The notes below the pieces were generated by a model. That model searched no databases, was not told the origin of the DNA, and saw nothing but the letters and a program-made list of their open reading frames with translations. The position numbers and the translations under genes were made by a program. Below are positions 44,484-54,464 of a DNA stretch of 64,000 nt, one piece after another. Position 1 is the stretch's first letter; each line of letters starts with the position of its first letter. Source of the stretch: Bacteroidota bacterium (GTDB lineage Bacteria; Bacteroidota; Bacteroidia; Palsa-948); NCBI GenBank assembly GCA_003164895.1, contig PLUL01000015.1, forward strand, positions 1-64,000, written 5' to 3'.

Positions 44484-47400
44484 TTAGAAATCGAGAGCGA
44501 TAGACAAATAAAAAACTGTTTTTCCAATTGTTCCATCATCCCAGCCATGCGCCCAGTCGAGGCGAATAAAATATCCAAGGATGCGGCTGCGTAACCCCCA
44601 TCCATATCCCACAACAATCGGTTCTTGTTTTGTTTGCACAACAACCGTAACTGGATTTCCGGGTGCGGAAAAAGTTTGCGTATTGAGAGAATTATTATCG
44701 CTGTAAGGAGATTTTCCTGTCCATGCCGTTCCCACATCTGTGAAACCAATAATCTGAAAGTTGTTTAGGAAATCAGATTTGAGAGGGCGATTCATCAGGT
44801 AACGGAAAATCGGCAAGCGCAATTCATTGTTTGCAACGGCAAAGCTATTTCCGTTTCGGATGTTCTGAATAAAGCCGCGCATCGGCGTGGCAAGCGTTTG
44901 AAATGCATAATTCTCGGTGGTGGAAACAGGCGTGTTATTATTAAAAGATGGACTCAACCAATTATCAACGCCGCCCATATAATAAATAAGTTTTTCGTGA
45001 CCGAGTGAAGTGCTTGCAGCGATGCGGCTTGCCCAAATAAAATCGCGGTGAATTTTTGTGTAGTGTCGAATATCAAAACCGAGAACTTCCATATCGGTTT
45101 GTTGTTGGTTTATTTGCTGATAATATTCTGCGAAAAGTTTTAAGCGAGTGCCGTAATATAAATTGAGTCCGCGTTTGCGTGTGTTGTCATAAATATATTC
45201 CAGTTTGCTTCCGCCCCAGTATTCGTAAACATTCGGATGCGCAAGGTCGTAATCATCCGTAGCAAGATAAACCGTTCTGTCAGCTCTCATGCTGAGAGTT
45301 CCGCGAATACACGATGTTTCGTTGAAAGGATATTTGAGAATATACTGCGCATCGTGCGTATGAATTTTTACCAGCGAAGAACCATCAGCAATATCAAGCA
45401 ATGATTGCCGGTGAAGGATAAGCTGCCTGTCGAGGCGATGCAAGCGATTTTCAAAACTCATAAAATATTCGTTGCTGTTCAAATCAGCAGAAATTCTCAC
45501 CCCACCAGTAATTTTGTAATCGTCAAATAAATCGCTCAAACCGATTTTGAAAAATCCAGAAAAACCAGGATTCAAATCCACAGCACCGGGTCCGGTAAAT
45601 TTTTGATACACCGGATTCAAATAAGATTCGTCAAGCTGAGTAACCACATAATCGGTTGAGAAAAAAACAAAATAATTTCTTTGTTTAGGAAGTTGGAATG
45701 CAGGAACAGTAGCAGCGGCAGAAGTATCAGGATGATTTTTTATTTCTACCGGAGGTGAAGTTTTTATTTGCCTTTTAGGTTCATTGTCAAACGTGTAATT
45801 ATTGATGTCAATTCCTCCTGAAGCCGTGTCTTTCGCAGGTTGTTTTTCTTCTTTTGTAATTACCTGAACGCTCTGAACAGATTTTGTTTCATTTTCTTTT
45901 TTCTGCTCTTTCACTTTTGCTTGTTGCTTCGCTAAATAATTTTTGTAGGCAGTATTTTGCAACGGCGCGCTCAATTGAGCGCTGGCATCGGGCATATCGC
46001 TTTCAAACATTCGGTATTTTTTCTTGTTGAAAACAACTTCGGCAATTTTTTTTGATTTCAGATTTATATCCTGCTCCTGAATGTTAGTTGAATAATTTGT
46101 GATGGGATAAGTGCGTGTAAAAAACCGGTAATGTTCTATGGTGTCAACATAAGAGATTGAACTGTCGAGCACTCCCAGATAACGATTGCGGATTCCATTT
46201 TCATCGCTAAGAAAACAGATGTGGTCTTTGTCAAATTCGCAGGGATAACTTTCGTTTACGTTTGGCGTGTTGGTTACTCTTCTTAATACAGGATTTTTTT
46301 GTTTGTAATTATAAATGAATAAATCTTTTTGTCCCATCGGTTGGAGTTTCTCTTTCAGATTAAAAGGATATTCATTCATGAAACGAATAGTATCGTTCGG
46401 ACGATTGGAAGAAAAAATAATTTTTGATGAGCCGCTGATGAATTTCGGATTCAAATCATCGTAAATATCTTTTGTAATCTGCTCAAAGGATGCGGAGCCA
46501 GGATTATAAACAAAAATATCGCTTTGTCCGTTTTGCACAGCCGACATCACAAATTGTTTTCCATCATCCGAATAAGAAAAATCAAGAACTTTTTCAAAGT
46601 TGAAAATTTTCACCGTCTCTAATTTCTTTTTAGCCAGATTATAATAGGAGAGATGCAATTCCCCTTTTGTTTCAGTAATAATAGTGAACAATTCTCCTTT
46701 CGGGTGCCAAGCGAGAAGCGGATAAGAATAATCAGCAGGGCGGTCGAGTTTTTGCTCGTGCTTCATAATGCGCTTTGCCTTTTTCTTTTTGAAATCATAC
46801 AGCCAAACTTTATACTGACCAAATTCGTTAGTAGTATAAATTGCATAATTCCCATCAGGACTAATTTTGAAATGCTGATAGACACGAGTTTTTTTAATTC
46901 TTTTCAGAAGAGATTGAGGCGGAAGAGTTTTTGTGGTGTCCTTTTCATTGTATCGGTCAATGTAATATTGCATCCATTCGCTTGTCATATTTTTCATGGA
47001 AACTCCCAGCACAAAAAGAAATGCACTCTCCATATTGCGCGTTACTTTGGTCATATACAAAATATTTGAGATGACCGATGCGCCATACGTTTCAGCTATG
47101 TAATTCCAGATGGAATGTCCGGCATATATTGCGTCAGCGCCTTCCAAACCGTTAAATCTTTTGTATTTATTGGCAAGGATTCCATCCTTAACACGCGAAT
47201 CAATATCTGTGTTCCAATCATTTGCGATGTAAGAAACCAATCCCTGCACATACCAGCTCGGCAGATTCAGGAGTGCAGAATTTTTCAGCATATCCTTTAC
47301 ATTTCCTCCATACATCATCTGGTTGATGAGCACTTCGGCAATACCGGCTTTTATCTGCCTGTCATAATCATCATGATCACCGTTAAAAAATAGAGAAACT

Positions 47401-47771
47401 TTTGAGCCGACAATTTTTGTTACGCCGCCAATATTGTTAGGTTCTTCGTATTCCAATCCCACATTGCTGTGTTTAAAATCACTTTGCTTATTGTAAATCA
47501 TGAACAGAATTTTATCGTCCAGATTATAATCAAGAAGTTTTTCAATCTCATCAATATATTTTTTCGCTCGTTTAGAAGTGTATAAGGCAAGTTCTTTTCC
47601 GCCCATATAAAAATAAATATTGCATTTGTCAAACTTATACCACTGCCAAGCATGAGGTTCGTTAAACTGAACGCGATTTTTGCCAAATGTCATTTGAGAG
47701 CCGTTATAAAATTGCCCATGAAGAATGGAAGAGAAAAGAAAAAATAAGAAAATAAAAGGCAGTTTTTTCAT
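44484..47771 (-). CDS. Outer-membrane protein: peptidase-like domain, TolB-like propeller, C-terminal barrel
   Basis: 1095 residues from the ATG at 47771. Signal peptide ends FSSILHGQ. Residues about 25-280 resemble the gluzincin-type module that precedes such propellers, but the zinc motif HExxH is not present (IKAGIAEVLINQMMYGG at that place), so it is probably inactive. Residues about 290-560 carry TolB-like blades (ISPDGNYAIYTTNE, YSDDGKQFVMSA). A Lys/Gln-rich linker (about 600-700) leads to a barrel of roughly 350 residues (FFKIGLSDLFDDYKITGGVRIS ... VGYGWGLRSRILGYFIRLDWAHGWDDG) that ends in SIALDF, the C-terminal Phe of barrel proteins. Likely an outer-membrane protein of the BamA/Omp85-like barrel type; role unknown. 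Confidence 0.82.
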   Translation of the reverse strand: MKKLPFIFLFFLFSSILHGQFYNGSQMTFGKNRVQFNEPHAWQWYKFDKCNIYFYMGGKELALYTSKRAKKYIDEIEKLLDYNLDDKILFMIYNKQSDFKHSNVGLEYEEPNNIGGVTKIVGSKVSLFFNGDHDDYDRQIKAGIAEVLINQMMYGGNVKDMLKNSALLNLPSWYVQGLVSYIANDWNTDIDSRVKDGILANKYKRFNGLEGADAIYAGHSIWNYIAETYGASVISNILYMTKVTRNMESAFLFVLGVSMKNMTSEWMQYYIDRYNEKDTTKTLPPQSLLKRIKKTRVYQHFKISPDGNYAIYTTNEFGQYKVWLYDFKKKKAKRIMKHEQKLDRPADYSYPLLAWHPKGELFTIITETKGELHLSYYNLAKKKLETVKIFNFEKVLDFSYSDDGKQFVMSAVQNGQSDIFVYNPGSASFEQITKDIYDDLNPKFISGSSKIIFSSNRPNDTIRFMNEYPFNLKEKLQPMGQKDLFIYNYKQKNPVLRRVTNTPNVNESYPCEFDKDHICFLSDENGIRNRYLGVLDSSISYVDTIEHYRFFTRTYPITNYSTNIQEQDINLKSKKIAEVVFNKKKYRMFESDMPDASAQLSAPLQNTAYKNYLAKQQAKVKEQKKENETKSVQSVQVITKEEKQPAKDTASGGIDINNYTFDNEPKRQIKTSPPVEIKNHPDTSAAATVPAFQLPKQRNYFVFFSTDYVVTQLDESYLNPVYQKFTGPGAVDLNPGFSGFFKIGLSDLFDDYKITGGVRISADLNSNEYFMSFENRLHRLDRQLILHRQSLLDIADGSSLVKIHTHDAQYILKYPFNETSCIRGTLSMRADRTVYLATDDYDLAHPNVYEYWGGSKLEYIYDNTRKRGLNLYYGTRLKLFAEYYQQINQQQTDMEVLGFDIRHYTKIHRDFIWASRIAASTSLGHEKLIYYMGGVDNWLSPSFNNNTPVSTTENYAFQTLATPMRGFIQNIRNGNSFAVANNELRLPIFRYLMNRPLKSDFLNNFQIIGFTDVGTAWTGKSPYSDNNSLNTQTFSAPGNPVTVVVQTKQEPIVVGYGWGLRSRILGYFIRLDWAHGWDDGTIGKTVFYLSIALDF

Positions 47772-47789
47772 ATTGGCTTTAAAGAGATT

Positions 47790-47797
47790 CAAATTTA
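47790..47797 (-). promoter_or_regulatory. Candidate -7 box for the propeller-barrel gene
   Basis: TAAATTTG on the minus strand, exact TAnnTTTG match 19 bases before the ATG at 47771. No clear -33 box. Confidence 0.4.
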
Positions 47798-47873
47798 CAA
47801 AAAAAGGTGAACGAATTATTTTTGAATAAAGTGTGCGAATATGGGATTTAATAGTCTGTTTAATATTCAGTTA

Positions 47874-47893
47874 AGATAAAGGATATTTTATCT
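47874..47893. repeat. Short inverted repeat in the tig upstream gap
   Basis: AGATAAA (47874-47880), loop GGATAT, TTTATCT (47887-47893). It sits between two divergent promoters and could be a binding site; no T-run makes it unlike a terminator. Confidence 0.4.
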
Positions 47894-47941
47894 GTATTTA
47901 TGGTTGTGCCTCTGAGACACTACCGGATTTATTACGTAAAT

Positions 47942-47968
47942 TTTGTCAGCATAAATCTATTATCTTTG
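47942..47968 (+). promoter_or_regulatory. Bacteroidota-type promoter of tig
   Basis: TTTG (47942-47945), 15 bases, TATCTTTG (47961-47968). The -7 box is exact; the spacer is shorter than the usual 17-20. The tig ATG is 25 bases downstream. Confidence 0.5.
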
Positions 47969-47993
47969 CATCCCATTTACTTTATTAATCGCC

Positions 47994-49337
47994 ATGGATA
48001 TTGTTAAGGAAAACATTGACGACTTAAACGCAGTTTTGAAAGTGAAAATTGCTCCGGCTGATTATTCAGACAGATATAATACAGCGTTGAAAAAGTATCA
48101 GAAGAAAGTTGATTTGCCTGGTTTTCGTCCGGGTAAAGTTCCTGTGGATATGTTGAAGAAACGTTTTGGCAAACAGATTTTGGTGGAAGAGATCAATGAT
48201 ATGCTTTCAGAATCGCTTCAAAAATATATTTCAGAAAATAAGATAGATATTCTTGGCAATCCTCTTCCGAAAATCGATAATCATATTGATTTTGATCATC
48301 AAACAGAATTTGAATTTAAATACGATCTGGGTCTTGCGCCAAAAATGAATGTTGAACTTTCAGCAAAAGAAAAATATCCGTATTATACAATAAAAGCGGA
48401 TGATGCTCTGCTTGATAAGCACGTGGATTATTTCCGCAGAAATTATGGACAGGTAATTCATCCCGAAGCATCAGAAGACAAAGATGTTTTAGTAGGAGAT
48501 TTTACTGAAGTGGATGCTTCAGGCAATGTGGTGCCAGGCGGATTTTTCAAAACAACGCTTGTTGATATTGCCAAAATCTCTAATTCGGAAAATAAAAAGA
48601 AGCTTATCGGACTTAAAATTGAGGATAAAGTGGCACTCGATAATCTTTCGGAGGACGCTTCTTACATTTTTGAAATACTTGAACTTCCGGCAGAAAAATT
48701 GAAAAACATCACTCTGCAATTTCGTTTAAGAAATCTAAGCCGTATTGTTCAGGCGGAAGTGAATCAGGAATTATTTGATAAGATATACGGTGCAGATAAA
48801 GTACACAGCGAAGAAGAGTTCAGAAATAAAATTCGCGAAGAACTTTCGGTAATGTTCATTGGCGACAGCGACCGTAAATTTTTTAACGAAGTGATCGAAT
48901 CGTTGCTGAAAAAAGCAAATTTATCTTTGCCTGAAGATTTTTTGAAAAGATATTTGGTTGCAACCAATAAAGAAAAAATATCGCATGAGCAGGTGGACAA
49001 AGAATATCATTCTTATTCCGATGCGCTAAAATGGCAGTTGATAGAAAATCATCTTTTGAAAACATACAAGGTGGTTGTGCCTGCTGAAGAAGTAGAGCAA
49101 TTCATTGTCAACGCAGTCAAGATGAATCTTGCAAAGCGAGGAATGCAAAATGCAGCCGAAGAACAAGTAAAAGAACATGTTAAAAAAGTTCTGGAAGATG
49201 AAAAGCAGGTGAGAGGTGCTTACGACAGATTGTATGACCAGAAACTGATTGACCTTTTTAAAAACACTTTCACCATTGAGAAGAAAGAACTTTCTTACGA
49301 TGAATTTTTCAAAAAAGAAGATACGCATACTCACTAA
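47994..49337 (+). CDS. tig: Trigger factor (peptidyl-prolyl isomerase chaperone)
   Basis: 447 residues. The N-terminal ribosome-binding domain ends with the signature FRPGKVPVDMLKKRFG (for GFRxGKxP). The central FKBP-like region is degenerate, as in other Bacteroidota trigger factors (VGDFTEVDASGNVVPGGFF), and the helical C-terminal chaperone arms follow (VNQELFDKIYG ... EEFRNKIREEL). It binds nascent chains at the ribosome exit. First gene of tig-clpP-clpX, the order common in bacteria; clpP is 18 bases downstream. Confidence 0.93.
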   Translation: MDIVKENIDDLNAVLKVKIAPADYSDRYNTALKKYQKKVDLPGFRPGKVPVDMLKKRFGKQILVEEINDMLSESLQKYISENKIDILGNPLPKIDNHIDFDHQTEFEFKYDLGLAPKMNVELSAKEKYPYYTIKADDALLDKHVDYFRRNYGQVIHPEASEDKDVLVGDFTEVDASGNVVPGGFFKTTLVDIAKISNSENKKKLIGLKIEDKVALDNLSEDASYIFEILELPAEKLKNITLQFRLRNLSRIVQAEVNQELFDKIYGADKVHSEEEFRNKIREELSVMFIGDSDRKFFNEVIESLLKKANLSLPEDFLKRYLVATNKEKISHEQVDKEYHSYSDALKWQLIENHLLKTYKVVVPAEEVEQFIVNAVKMNLAKRGMQNAAEEQVKEHVKKVLEDEKQVRGAYDRLYDQKLIDLFKNTFTIEKKELSYDEFFKKEDTHTH

Positions 49338-49355
49338 TATTAAATAATCAAAATT

Positions 49356-50054
49356 ATGTTCGAACAAAATGAATTCCGCAAATACGCAACCAAGCATAAA
49401 GGCATCAGCAGCTTGAACTACGACAGATATACTTCGCTGAGCAATACTGCCATCCGAAACGAATCATACATCTCTCCGACAATTATTGAAGAGCGCCAAT
49501 TGAACATTGCAACGATGGACGTGTTCTCTCGCCTTATGATGGACCGGATCATTTTTCTTGGTGTAGGAATCAATGATTATGTGGCGAATATTATTCAGGC
49601 GCAATTACTTTTTCTTGAATCGGTAGATGCAAAAAAAGACATTCAAATTTATCTGAATACTCCCGGAGGTTCGGTGTATGCAGGTCTTGGAATTTATGAT
49701 ACGATGCAATATATTGCTCCGAATGTTGCTACCATCTGCACAGGCATGGCGGCATCAATGGGCGCAGTACTTATGTGTGCCGGAGCTGCTACAAGACGCA
49801 GCGCACTTCCACACGCAAGAATCATGATTCACCAGCCAATGGGCGGTGCAGAAGGACAAGCATCTGATATCGAGATTACTGCGCGCGAGATTCAGAAGTT
49901 GAAAAAAGAACTTTATGAAATTATCGCTAAGCACAGCGGACAGACCTACGAAAAAGTATGGGGAGACAGTGACAGAGATTACTGGATGACTGCACAGGAA
50001 GCAAAAGATTACGGAATGGTAGATGAAATTTTAGTTAGAAGCAAGACAAAATAA
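49356..50054 (+). CDS. clpP: ATP-dependent Clp protease proteolytic subunit
   Basis: 232 residues, about 25-30 longer at the N-terminus than the E. coli mature enzyme, as is common in this phylum. Catalytic triad Ser134 ([10 protein letters not shown]), His159 ([13 protein letters not shown]), Asp208 (DSDRDYWM). [17 protein letters not shown] is the substrate-binding strand. Tetradecameric serine protease that degrades proteins fed by ClpX. Only 2 bases separate it from clpX. Confidence 0.97.
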   Translation: MFEQNEFRKYATKHKGISSLNYDRYTSLSNTAIRNESYISPTIIEERQLNIATMDVFSRLMMDRIIFLGVGINDYVANIIQAQLLFLESVDAKKDIQIYLNTPGGSVYAGLGIYDTMQYIAPNVATICTGMAASMGAVLMCAGAATRRSALPHARIMIHQPMGGAEGQASDIEITAREIQKLKKELYEIIAKHSGQTYEKVWGDSDRDYWMTAQEAKDYGMVDEILVRSKTK

Positions 50055-50056
50055 TT

Positions 50057-51307
50057 ATGGCGGCTAAGCAAAATGTAAAATGTTCTTTCTGCGGACGCGA
50101 TCAGCAGGATATTAACGTAATGGTTTCCGGGCTTGATGGCCACATCTGCGATCATTGTGTGGAGCAAGCACATTTGGTTGTGAAGCAGGAATTGAAAGCA
50201 AAGGGCGGAAAGTCTGCACATTTTGTTTTGAATCTTCTTAAGCCGACTGAAATTAAAAAGCATCTGGATGAATTTGTAATTGGGCAGGACGATGCAAAAA
50301 AGGTTTTGTCAGTTGCAGTTTATAATCATTACAAACGAATTTCTCAGAAGCCGAAAAGAACGACTACAAAATCGGATGAGATTGAAATTGAAAAATCAAA
50401 TGTAATTCTGGTTGGAGAAACAGGTACAGGAAAAACGTTGCTGGCTAAATCTATTGCGAAAATACTCAACGTTCCTTTCTGCATGGCAGATGCAACAGTT
50501 CTTACTGAAGCCGGTTATGTAGGCGAAGATGTGGAAAGTATTCTTGCTCGACTTTTACAAGTTGCGGATTACGATGTTGCTGCTGCGGAAAGAGGAATTG
50601 TTTTCATTGATGAGATCGATAAGATTTCCCGCAAGAGCGACAATCCATCGATTACACGAGATGTTTCCGGTGAAGGTGTTCAGCAGGGATTGTTAAAACT
50701 TTTGGAAGGATCGATTGTGAATGTTCCTCCGCAAGGTGGACGTAAACATCCGGAACAGAAAATGATTCAGGTAGATACTTCAAATATTCTTTTTGTTTGC
50801 GGTGGAGCGTTTGACGGAATTGAAAAAGTGATAGCACGAAGAATTAAGCCGCAATCACTGGGTTACGCTGCATCCCAAGAAGGAGAAACAGTCGACAAAG
50901 AAAATATTCTTCAATACATTGCTCCGCTTGATCTGAAAAAATTCGGTTTGATTCCCGAATTGATCGGACGTTTGCCGGTGATTTCATATTTATCGCCTTT
51001 GGATGAAATTGCATTGAAACAAATTCTTACCGATCCAAAGAATGCACTCATCAAACAGTACATGAAATTATTTGAAATGGATGGGGTGAAGTTGACATTC
51101 GATGATGATGCACTGGATCTTATTGTAGAAAAGGCGATGGAATATAAATTAGGTGCACGCGGATTACGTTCTTTGTGCGAAGGTGTAATGAACGATGCCA
51201 TGTTTGAAATTCCATCTGAAGGAAAGGTAAAAGAGCTTCACATTTCTCTTGCTTACGCAAAAGATAAACTCAGCCGCACGAAGTTGAAGAGATTGAAGGC
51301 TGCTTAA
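50057..51307 (+). CDS. clpX: ATP-dependent Clp protease ATPase subunit ClpX
   Basis: 416 residues. N-terminal C4 zinc finger: Cys9, Cys12 (CSFC), Cys31, Cys34 (CDHC). AAA+ core: Walker A GETGTGKT near residue 119, Walker [11 protein letters not shown], pore loop YVGEDVES, sensor 2 [11 protein letters not shown]. Unfolds tagged proteins and threads them into ClpP. The ClpP-binding loop tripeptide (IGF type) is not obvious in my reading but lies in a variable loop. Its 3' end overlaps the convergent thiE by 38 bases. Confidence 0.97.
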   Translation: MAAKQNVKCSFCGRDQQDINVMVSGLDGHICDHCVEQAHLVVKQELKAKGGKSAHFVLNLLKPTEIKKHLDEFVIGQDDAKKVLSVAVYNHYKRISQKPKRTTTKSDEIEIEKSNVILVGETGTGKTLLAKSIAKILNVPFCMADATVLTEAGYVGEDVESILARLLQVADYDVAAAERGIVFIDEIDKISRKSDNPSITRDVSGEGVQQGLLKLLEGSIVNVPPQGGRKHPEQKMIQVDTSNILFVCGGAFDGIEKVIARRIKPQSLGYAASQEGETVDKENILQYIAPLDLKKFGLIPELIGRLPVISYLSPLDEIALKQILTDPKNALIKQYMKLFEMDGVKLTFDDDALDLIVEKAMEYKLGARGLRSLCEGVMNDAMFEIPSEGKVKELHISLAYAKDKLSRTKLKRLKAA

Positions 51308-51929
51308 TTTTTAGTGACGAAATAAATTTTTTCGTCATTTCACTTTTATCTTCCGCCATATTTATTCCGGAAGAAACCGCGACTCCGTAAATTCCTGTTT
51401 GTATCACCGATTCAACATCTGATAGTTTTATTCCACCAATTGCGATCATAGGAATTTTACTGCCGAATTCTTTTGCAATTTTTTGTATTCCTTCCAGTCC
51501 AAGAATCGGATTTAATTTTTCTCTCGTGGTTGTGAAACGAAAGGGACCGATACCAAGATAATCAACCCCGTTAGCCATTAACCATTTTACATCATCCATT
51601 GTATTACTGCTTCCTCCGATGATAAAATTATTTCCAAGAATTTTTCTCGCTTCTTTCGGATTCATATCTTCTTTCCCGAGATGAACTCCATTAGCTGAAA
51701 TTTCTTTAGCAATTTGAATATTGTCATTAATTATTAGTGCTGCTCCATATTTTCTGCAAACTGATTTTGTTCCCAAAGCGATCTTCAGCCATTCATCGTG
51801 AGATTTATTTTTTAACCGGAGTTGCACCCAATCTGCTCCGCCAATACAAGCTAACTCGGCAAGTTGAGGATGTGTAAATCCTTCAACATCCTGTGTGATG
51901 TAATGTAAACTTGAAATCTTATGATTCAT
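51270..51929 (-). CDS. thiE: Thiamine-phosphate synthase
   Basis: 219 residues, TIM-barrel. Motifs: [10 protein letters not shown] (substrate Gln-x-Arg), [27 protein letters not shown] (the NDxxxxA and GxHLGxxD loops), [12 protein letters not shown], and [27 protein letters not shown] for pyrophosphate binding, IPMIAIGGI near the end. Couples HMP-pyrophosphate and thiazole phosphate. Last gene of the riboswitch-led run. A hairpin (TGACGAAA/TTTCGTCA, 51315-51337) lies within its final codons and might serve clpX as a terminator. The C-terminal Ser-rich tail ([10 protein letters not shown]) is not conserved. Confidence 0.93.
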   Translation of the reverse strand: MNHKISSLHYITQDVEGFTHPQLAELACIGGADWVQLRLKNKSHDEWLKIALGTKSVCRKYGAALIINDNIQIAKEISANGVHLGKEDMNPKEARKILGNNFIIGGSSNTMDDVKWLMANGVDYLGIGPFRFTTTREKLNPILGLEGIQKIAKEFGSKIPMIAIGGIKLSDVESVIQTGIYGVAVSSGINMAEDKSEMTKKFISSLKIKQPSISSTSCG

Positions 51930-51942
51930 AAAAGATCAGCAA

Positions 51943-52578
51943 CTATAAGTCGTATTTATAGATCTTGTGCATGTCTTCATTACTGCGCACTGATATTTCC
52001 AAATCTTTTATTAATCCGTTTGAAATATCATCCACCCATCCGTGAACATGCGGATGTTTTTGAAGTTTCCATGCATTCTGAATGATAGAGGTTTTGCAAA
52101 CGTTTCGGACTTGTTCAATAACATTCAACTCGACCAAACGCCTTTCGCGTACTGTGTGATCGCTGATGCCATCTAATTCTTTTTGATGAAGTAAATAAAC
52201 GTCTTTAATATTTCTAAGCCAGTTATCAAGCAAGCCAAACGACATATTGCTCATGGCTGCTTTGATACCACCGCATCCGTAATGTCCGCATACGATCACA
52301 TGCGTAACTCCAAGAATGTTCACTGAATAATCAAGCACGCTGAGTAAGTTCACATCCGTATGAATGACCATGTTGGCAATGTTGCGCTGAACGAATAATT
52401 CGCCCGGATGGGTTTTCGTCACTTCATTCGGAGGAACACGACTGTCGGAACAGCCGATCCATAGAGCGAGAGGATGCTGACTTTGCGATAGCATTTTAAA
52501 ATAATTCGAGTCTTCCGAATTTTTTTGCGCAACCCACTCTTTGTTCCCACGCAAAAGTTTTTGGTCGAATTTTTCCAT
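51943..52578 (-). CDS. can: Beta-class carbonic anhydrase (copy 2)
   Basis: 211 residues. Zinc ligands Cys43 (in CSDSR, with the Asp45-Arg47 dyad), His99 and Cys102 (GHYGCGG); NIANMV and LDYSVNILGVTHVIV are family blocks. Hydrates CO2 to bicarbonate in the cytosol. It is a tandem duplicate of the next gene (same length, same motif positions, many identical stretches such as NWLRNIKDVY and HPHVHGWV versus RPHVHGWV). It lies 13 bases before thiE in a thiamin operon. Divergence is too great for a recent copy. Confidence 0.95.
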   Translation of the reverse strand: MEKFDQKLLRGNKEWVAQKNSEDSNYFKMLSQSQHPLALWIGCSDSRVPPNEVTKTHPGELFVQRNIANMVIHTDVNLLSVLDYSVNILGVTHVIVCGHYGCGGIKAAMSNMSFGLLDNWLRNIKDVYLLHQKELDGISDHTVRERRLVELNVIEQVRNVCKTSIIQNAWKLQKHPHVHGWVDDISNGLIKDLEISVRSNEDMHKIYKYDL

Positions 52579-52598
52579 GAAAATTATTTTTGGTTCAG

Positions 52599-53237
52599 TT
52601 AGAAATCTATCTTGTAGATATTGTGCATTTCCGATTGATCACGCACCGTTACATTCAGGTCTTTTATCAGTCCGTGTGCAACATCGTACACCCATCCATG
52701 CACATGCGGACGTTTGTGAGCTTCCCAGGCGCTTTGAATGATAGATGTTTTGCAGAGATTATAAACTTGTTCGAAAATATTTAGCTCGGTTAATCTTCTG
52801 TCACGCAATACAGGATCTTTTATTTCATCCAGTTCTTTGTTGTGCAGACGATACACGTCTTTAATATTTCTCAGCCAATTATCTATTACACCGCCAAAAT
52901 GCTTGTGGCTCATCGCTGCCTGAATCCCTCCGCAGCCGTAATGTCCGCACACAATTACATGTTTCACTTCAAGAATGTTCACAGCAAAATCGAGCACGCT
53001 CAGCATGTTGGTATCGGTATGCACTACCATGTTTGCAATGTTGCGGTGCACAAATACTTCACCTGATTTGGTATTTGTAATTTCGTTTGCCGGAACACGG
53101 CTGTCAGAACAACCGATCCATAACACAGGAGGGTTTTGTCCCTTTGCTAATTCTTTGAAGAAGTTAGGATTTTCCTTGAGTTTTTTTGCAACCCAATCCT
53201 TGTTACCCTGAAGAAGACTTTCGTATAATTTTTCCAT
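52599..53237 (-). CDS. can: Beta-class carbonic anhydrase (copy 1)
   Basis: 212 residues with the same zinc set, Cys43, Asp45, Arg47, His99, Cys102, and the same layout as its neighbour; 20 bases separate the two genes. It follows thiD by 2 bases, so it must be read from the thiamin transcript unless an internal promoter exists. Copy number and placement suggest either that bicarbonate supply is tied to thiamin status or that the pair was captured by chance. Enzyme class is certain, the reason for the location is not. Confidence 0.95.
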   Translation of the reverse strand: MEKLYESLLQGNKDWVAKKLKENPNFFKELAKGQNPPVLWIGCSDSRVPANEITNTKSGEVFVHRNIANMVVHTDTNMLSVLDFAVNILEVKHVIVCGHYGCGGIQAAMSHKHFGGVIDNWLRNIKDVYRLHNKELDEIKDPVLRDRRLTELNIFEQVYNLCKTSIIQSAWEAHKRPHVHGWVYDVAHGLIKDLNVTVRDQSEMHNIYKIDF

Positions 53238-53239
53238 GA

Positions 53240-53995
53240 TTAAATTTTATGATAACCAAGTAAGGTTTTATTGCTCATTAAAAATTTTGTCACGTAATCT
53301 TTTGCTTTCAGGCATGAACGCTGCAGGTTGTTGCCCAAAGCAAGATTTGCCGCGATTGCCGAAGATAATACGCATCCGCTTCCATGCTTACCTGTTTCTG
53401 AAATTTTTTTCGGACGAAAAGGAAATATTTCCCCATCTGTGGTAAATAAATAATCTTTTCCTGTTTTTTCTTTACTATGACCACCTTTGAGAAACACATT
53501 GCAGTATTTTGATAATTCTTTAGCGCCTTTCGTTACGTCATTTTCTCCTGTGAGAATTTTTATTTCGTCTGTGTTTGGAGTAATGAGATAAATGTTTTTG
53601 CAAATAGTTGCTATTCTCTTCTTGTCTATTGCTTTGTGAATTTCAAATCCTGCACTTGCTTTTAAGATTGGGTCCCAGATCAGTCGGCAGTCGGCAGTTT
53701 GCAGTTTGCAGAAAGAAATTATTTTATCAAGAGTATCTAGATCTTTAATCATTCCAATTTTCATAAACTGAAATTTAAATTTTCTTGTCAGTATCTCGAT
53801 CTGTTTTATGATCTCGTCTGTTTCAATCCATTTAACTCCGTCAAATTCTGAATCATTCTGAAAAGTTAATCCAGTAATTACACCCATTCCTAAAACTTTG
53901 TGCTGTTCAAAGGTTTTGATGTCGGCAAAAACGCCTGCGCCTCCGCTGGGATCAAAGCCGGCAATGCTTAAAATACAAGGTCTTTCTTTTGGCAT
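53240..53995 (-). CDS. thiD: Hydroxymethylpyrimidine (phosphate) kinase
   Basis: 251 residues, ribokinase fold. SIAGFDPSGGAGVFADIKTF at the start, TPNTDEIKILTG in the middle, GHGSGC near residues 203-208 with the catalytic Cys208. Phosphorylates HMP and HMP-P to HMP-PP, the substrate of ThiE. Residues 96-106 (CKLQTADCRLI) come from a short CAGTCGG/CAGTTTG repeat read in frame and stand just before the conserved WDPILKASAG strand. The gene overlaps the upstream TenI/ThiE-like gene by 28 bases. Confidence 0.94.
   Translation of the reverse strand: MPKERPCILSIAGFDPSGGAGVFADIKTFEQHKVLGMGVITGLTFQNDSEFDGVKWIETDEIIKQIEILTRKFKFQFMKIGMIKDLDTLDKIISFCKLQTADCRLIWDPILKASAGFEIHKAIDKKRIATICKNIYLITPNTDEIKILTGENDVTKGAKELSKYCNVFLKGGHSKEKTGKDYLFTTDGEIFPFRPKKISETGKHGSGCVLSSAIAANLALGNNLQRSCLKAKDYVTKFLMSNKTLLGYHKI
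53681..53711. repeat. CAGTCGG/CAGTTTG tandem repeat inside thiD
   Basis: CAGTCGG twice then CAGTTTG twice then CAG, in frame with thiD (residues about 96-105). Confidence 0.8.
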
Positions 53996-54464
53996 AATGT
54001 TTTTAATCTTTTGAACTTTTCAACTGACGAATTATTATTCCATATCGCACCAAGCACAGCAACGCCTGCAAAACCAATTGAGCGACAAGTTTCAATTTTA
54101 TCTTCGTCAATTCCGCCGAGAGCAATAATATTTTTATTTGCTATTTTTTCTTTCAATTCTATTAAATCAAACTTTGATTTGTATCCAACTTTTGAAATGC
54201 TATTAAATATTGGCGATAGAAAAGCGTATTCATATTTTTCTTTGTGTTCTTCCAGTTCTTTTAATGAATGAAATTTCGGAAAATCAGAATGCAAAGCGAT
54301 TCTGTTGTGGTACTTGAAAGGAATTTGCTGAACGAATTGTTTTATTTCTTCTTTTGAAAAATTGGGTTTGTGGATTTGAAACTGCTCCATTCCTTCCTCA
54401 AACAAAGAATTTATTTTCTCGTGTTCGTTTGGAATAGAAGTGGGGGAGGAGATGACGATGAGTT

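Noticed and set aside
51315-51337. Hairpin TGACGAAA/TTTCGTCA as terminator of clpX
   Set aside because: It lies inside the last codons of thiE and the T-run after it is poor, so I do not list it as a terminator.
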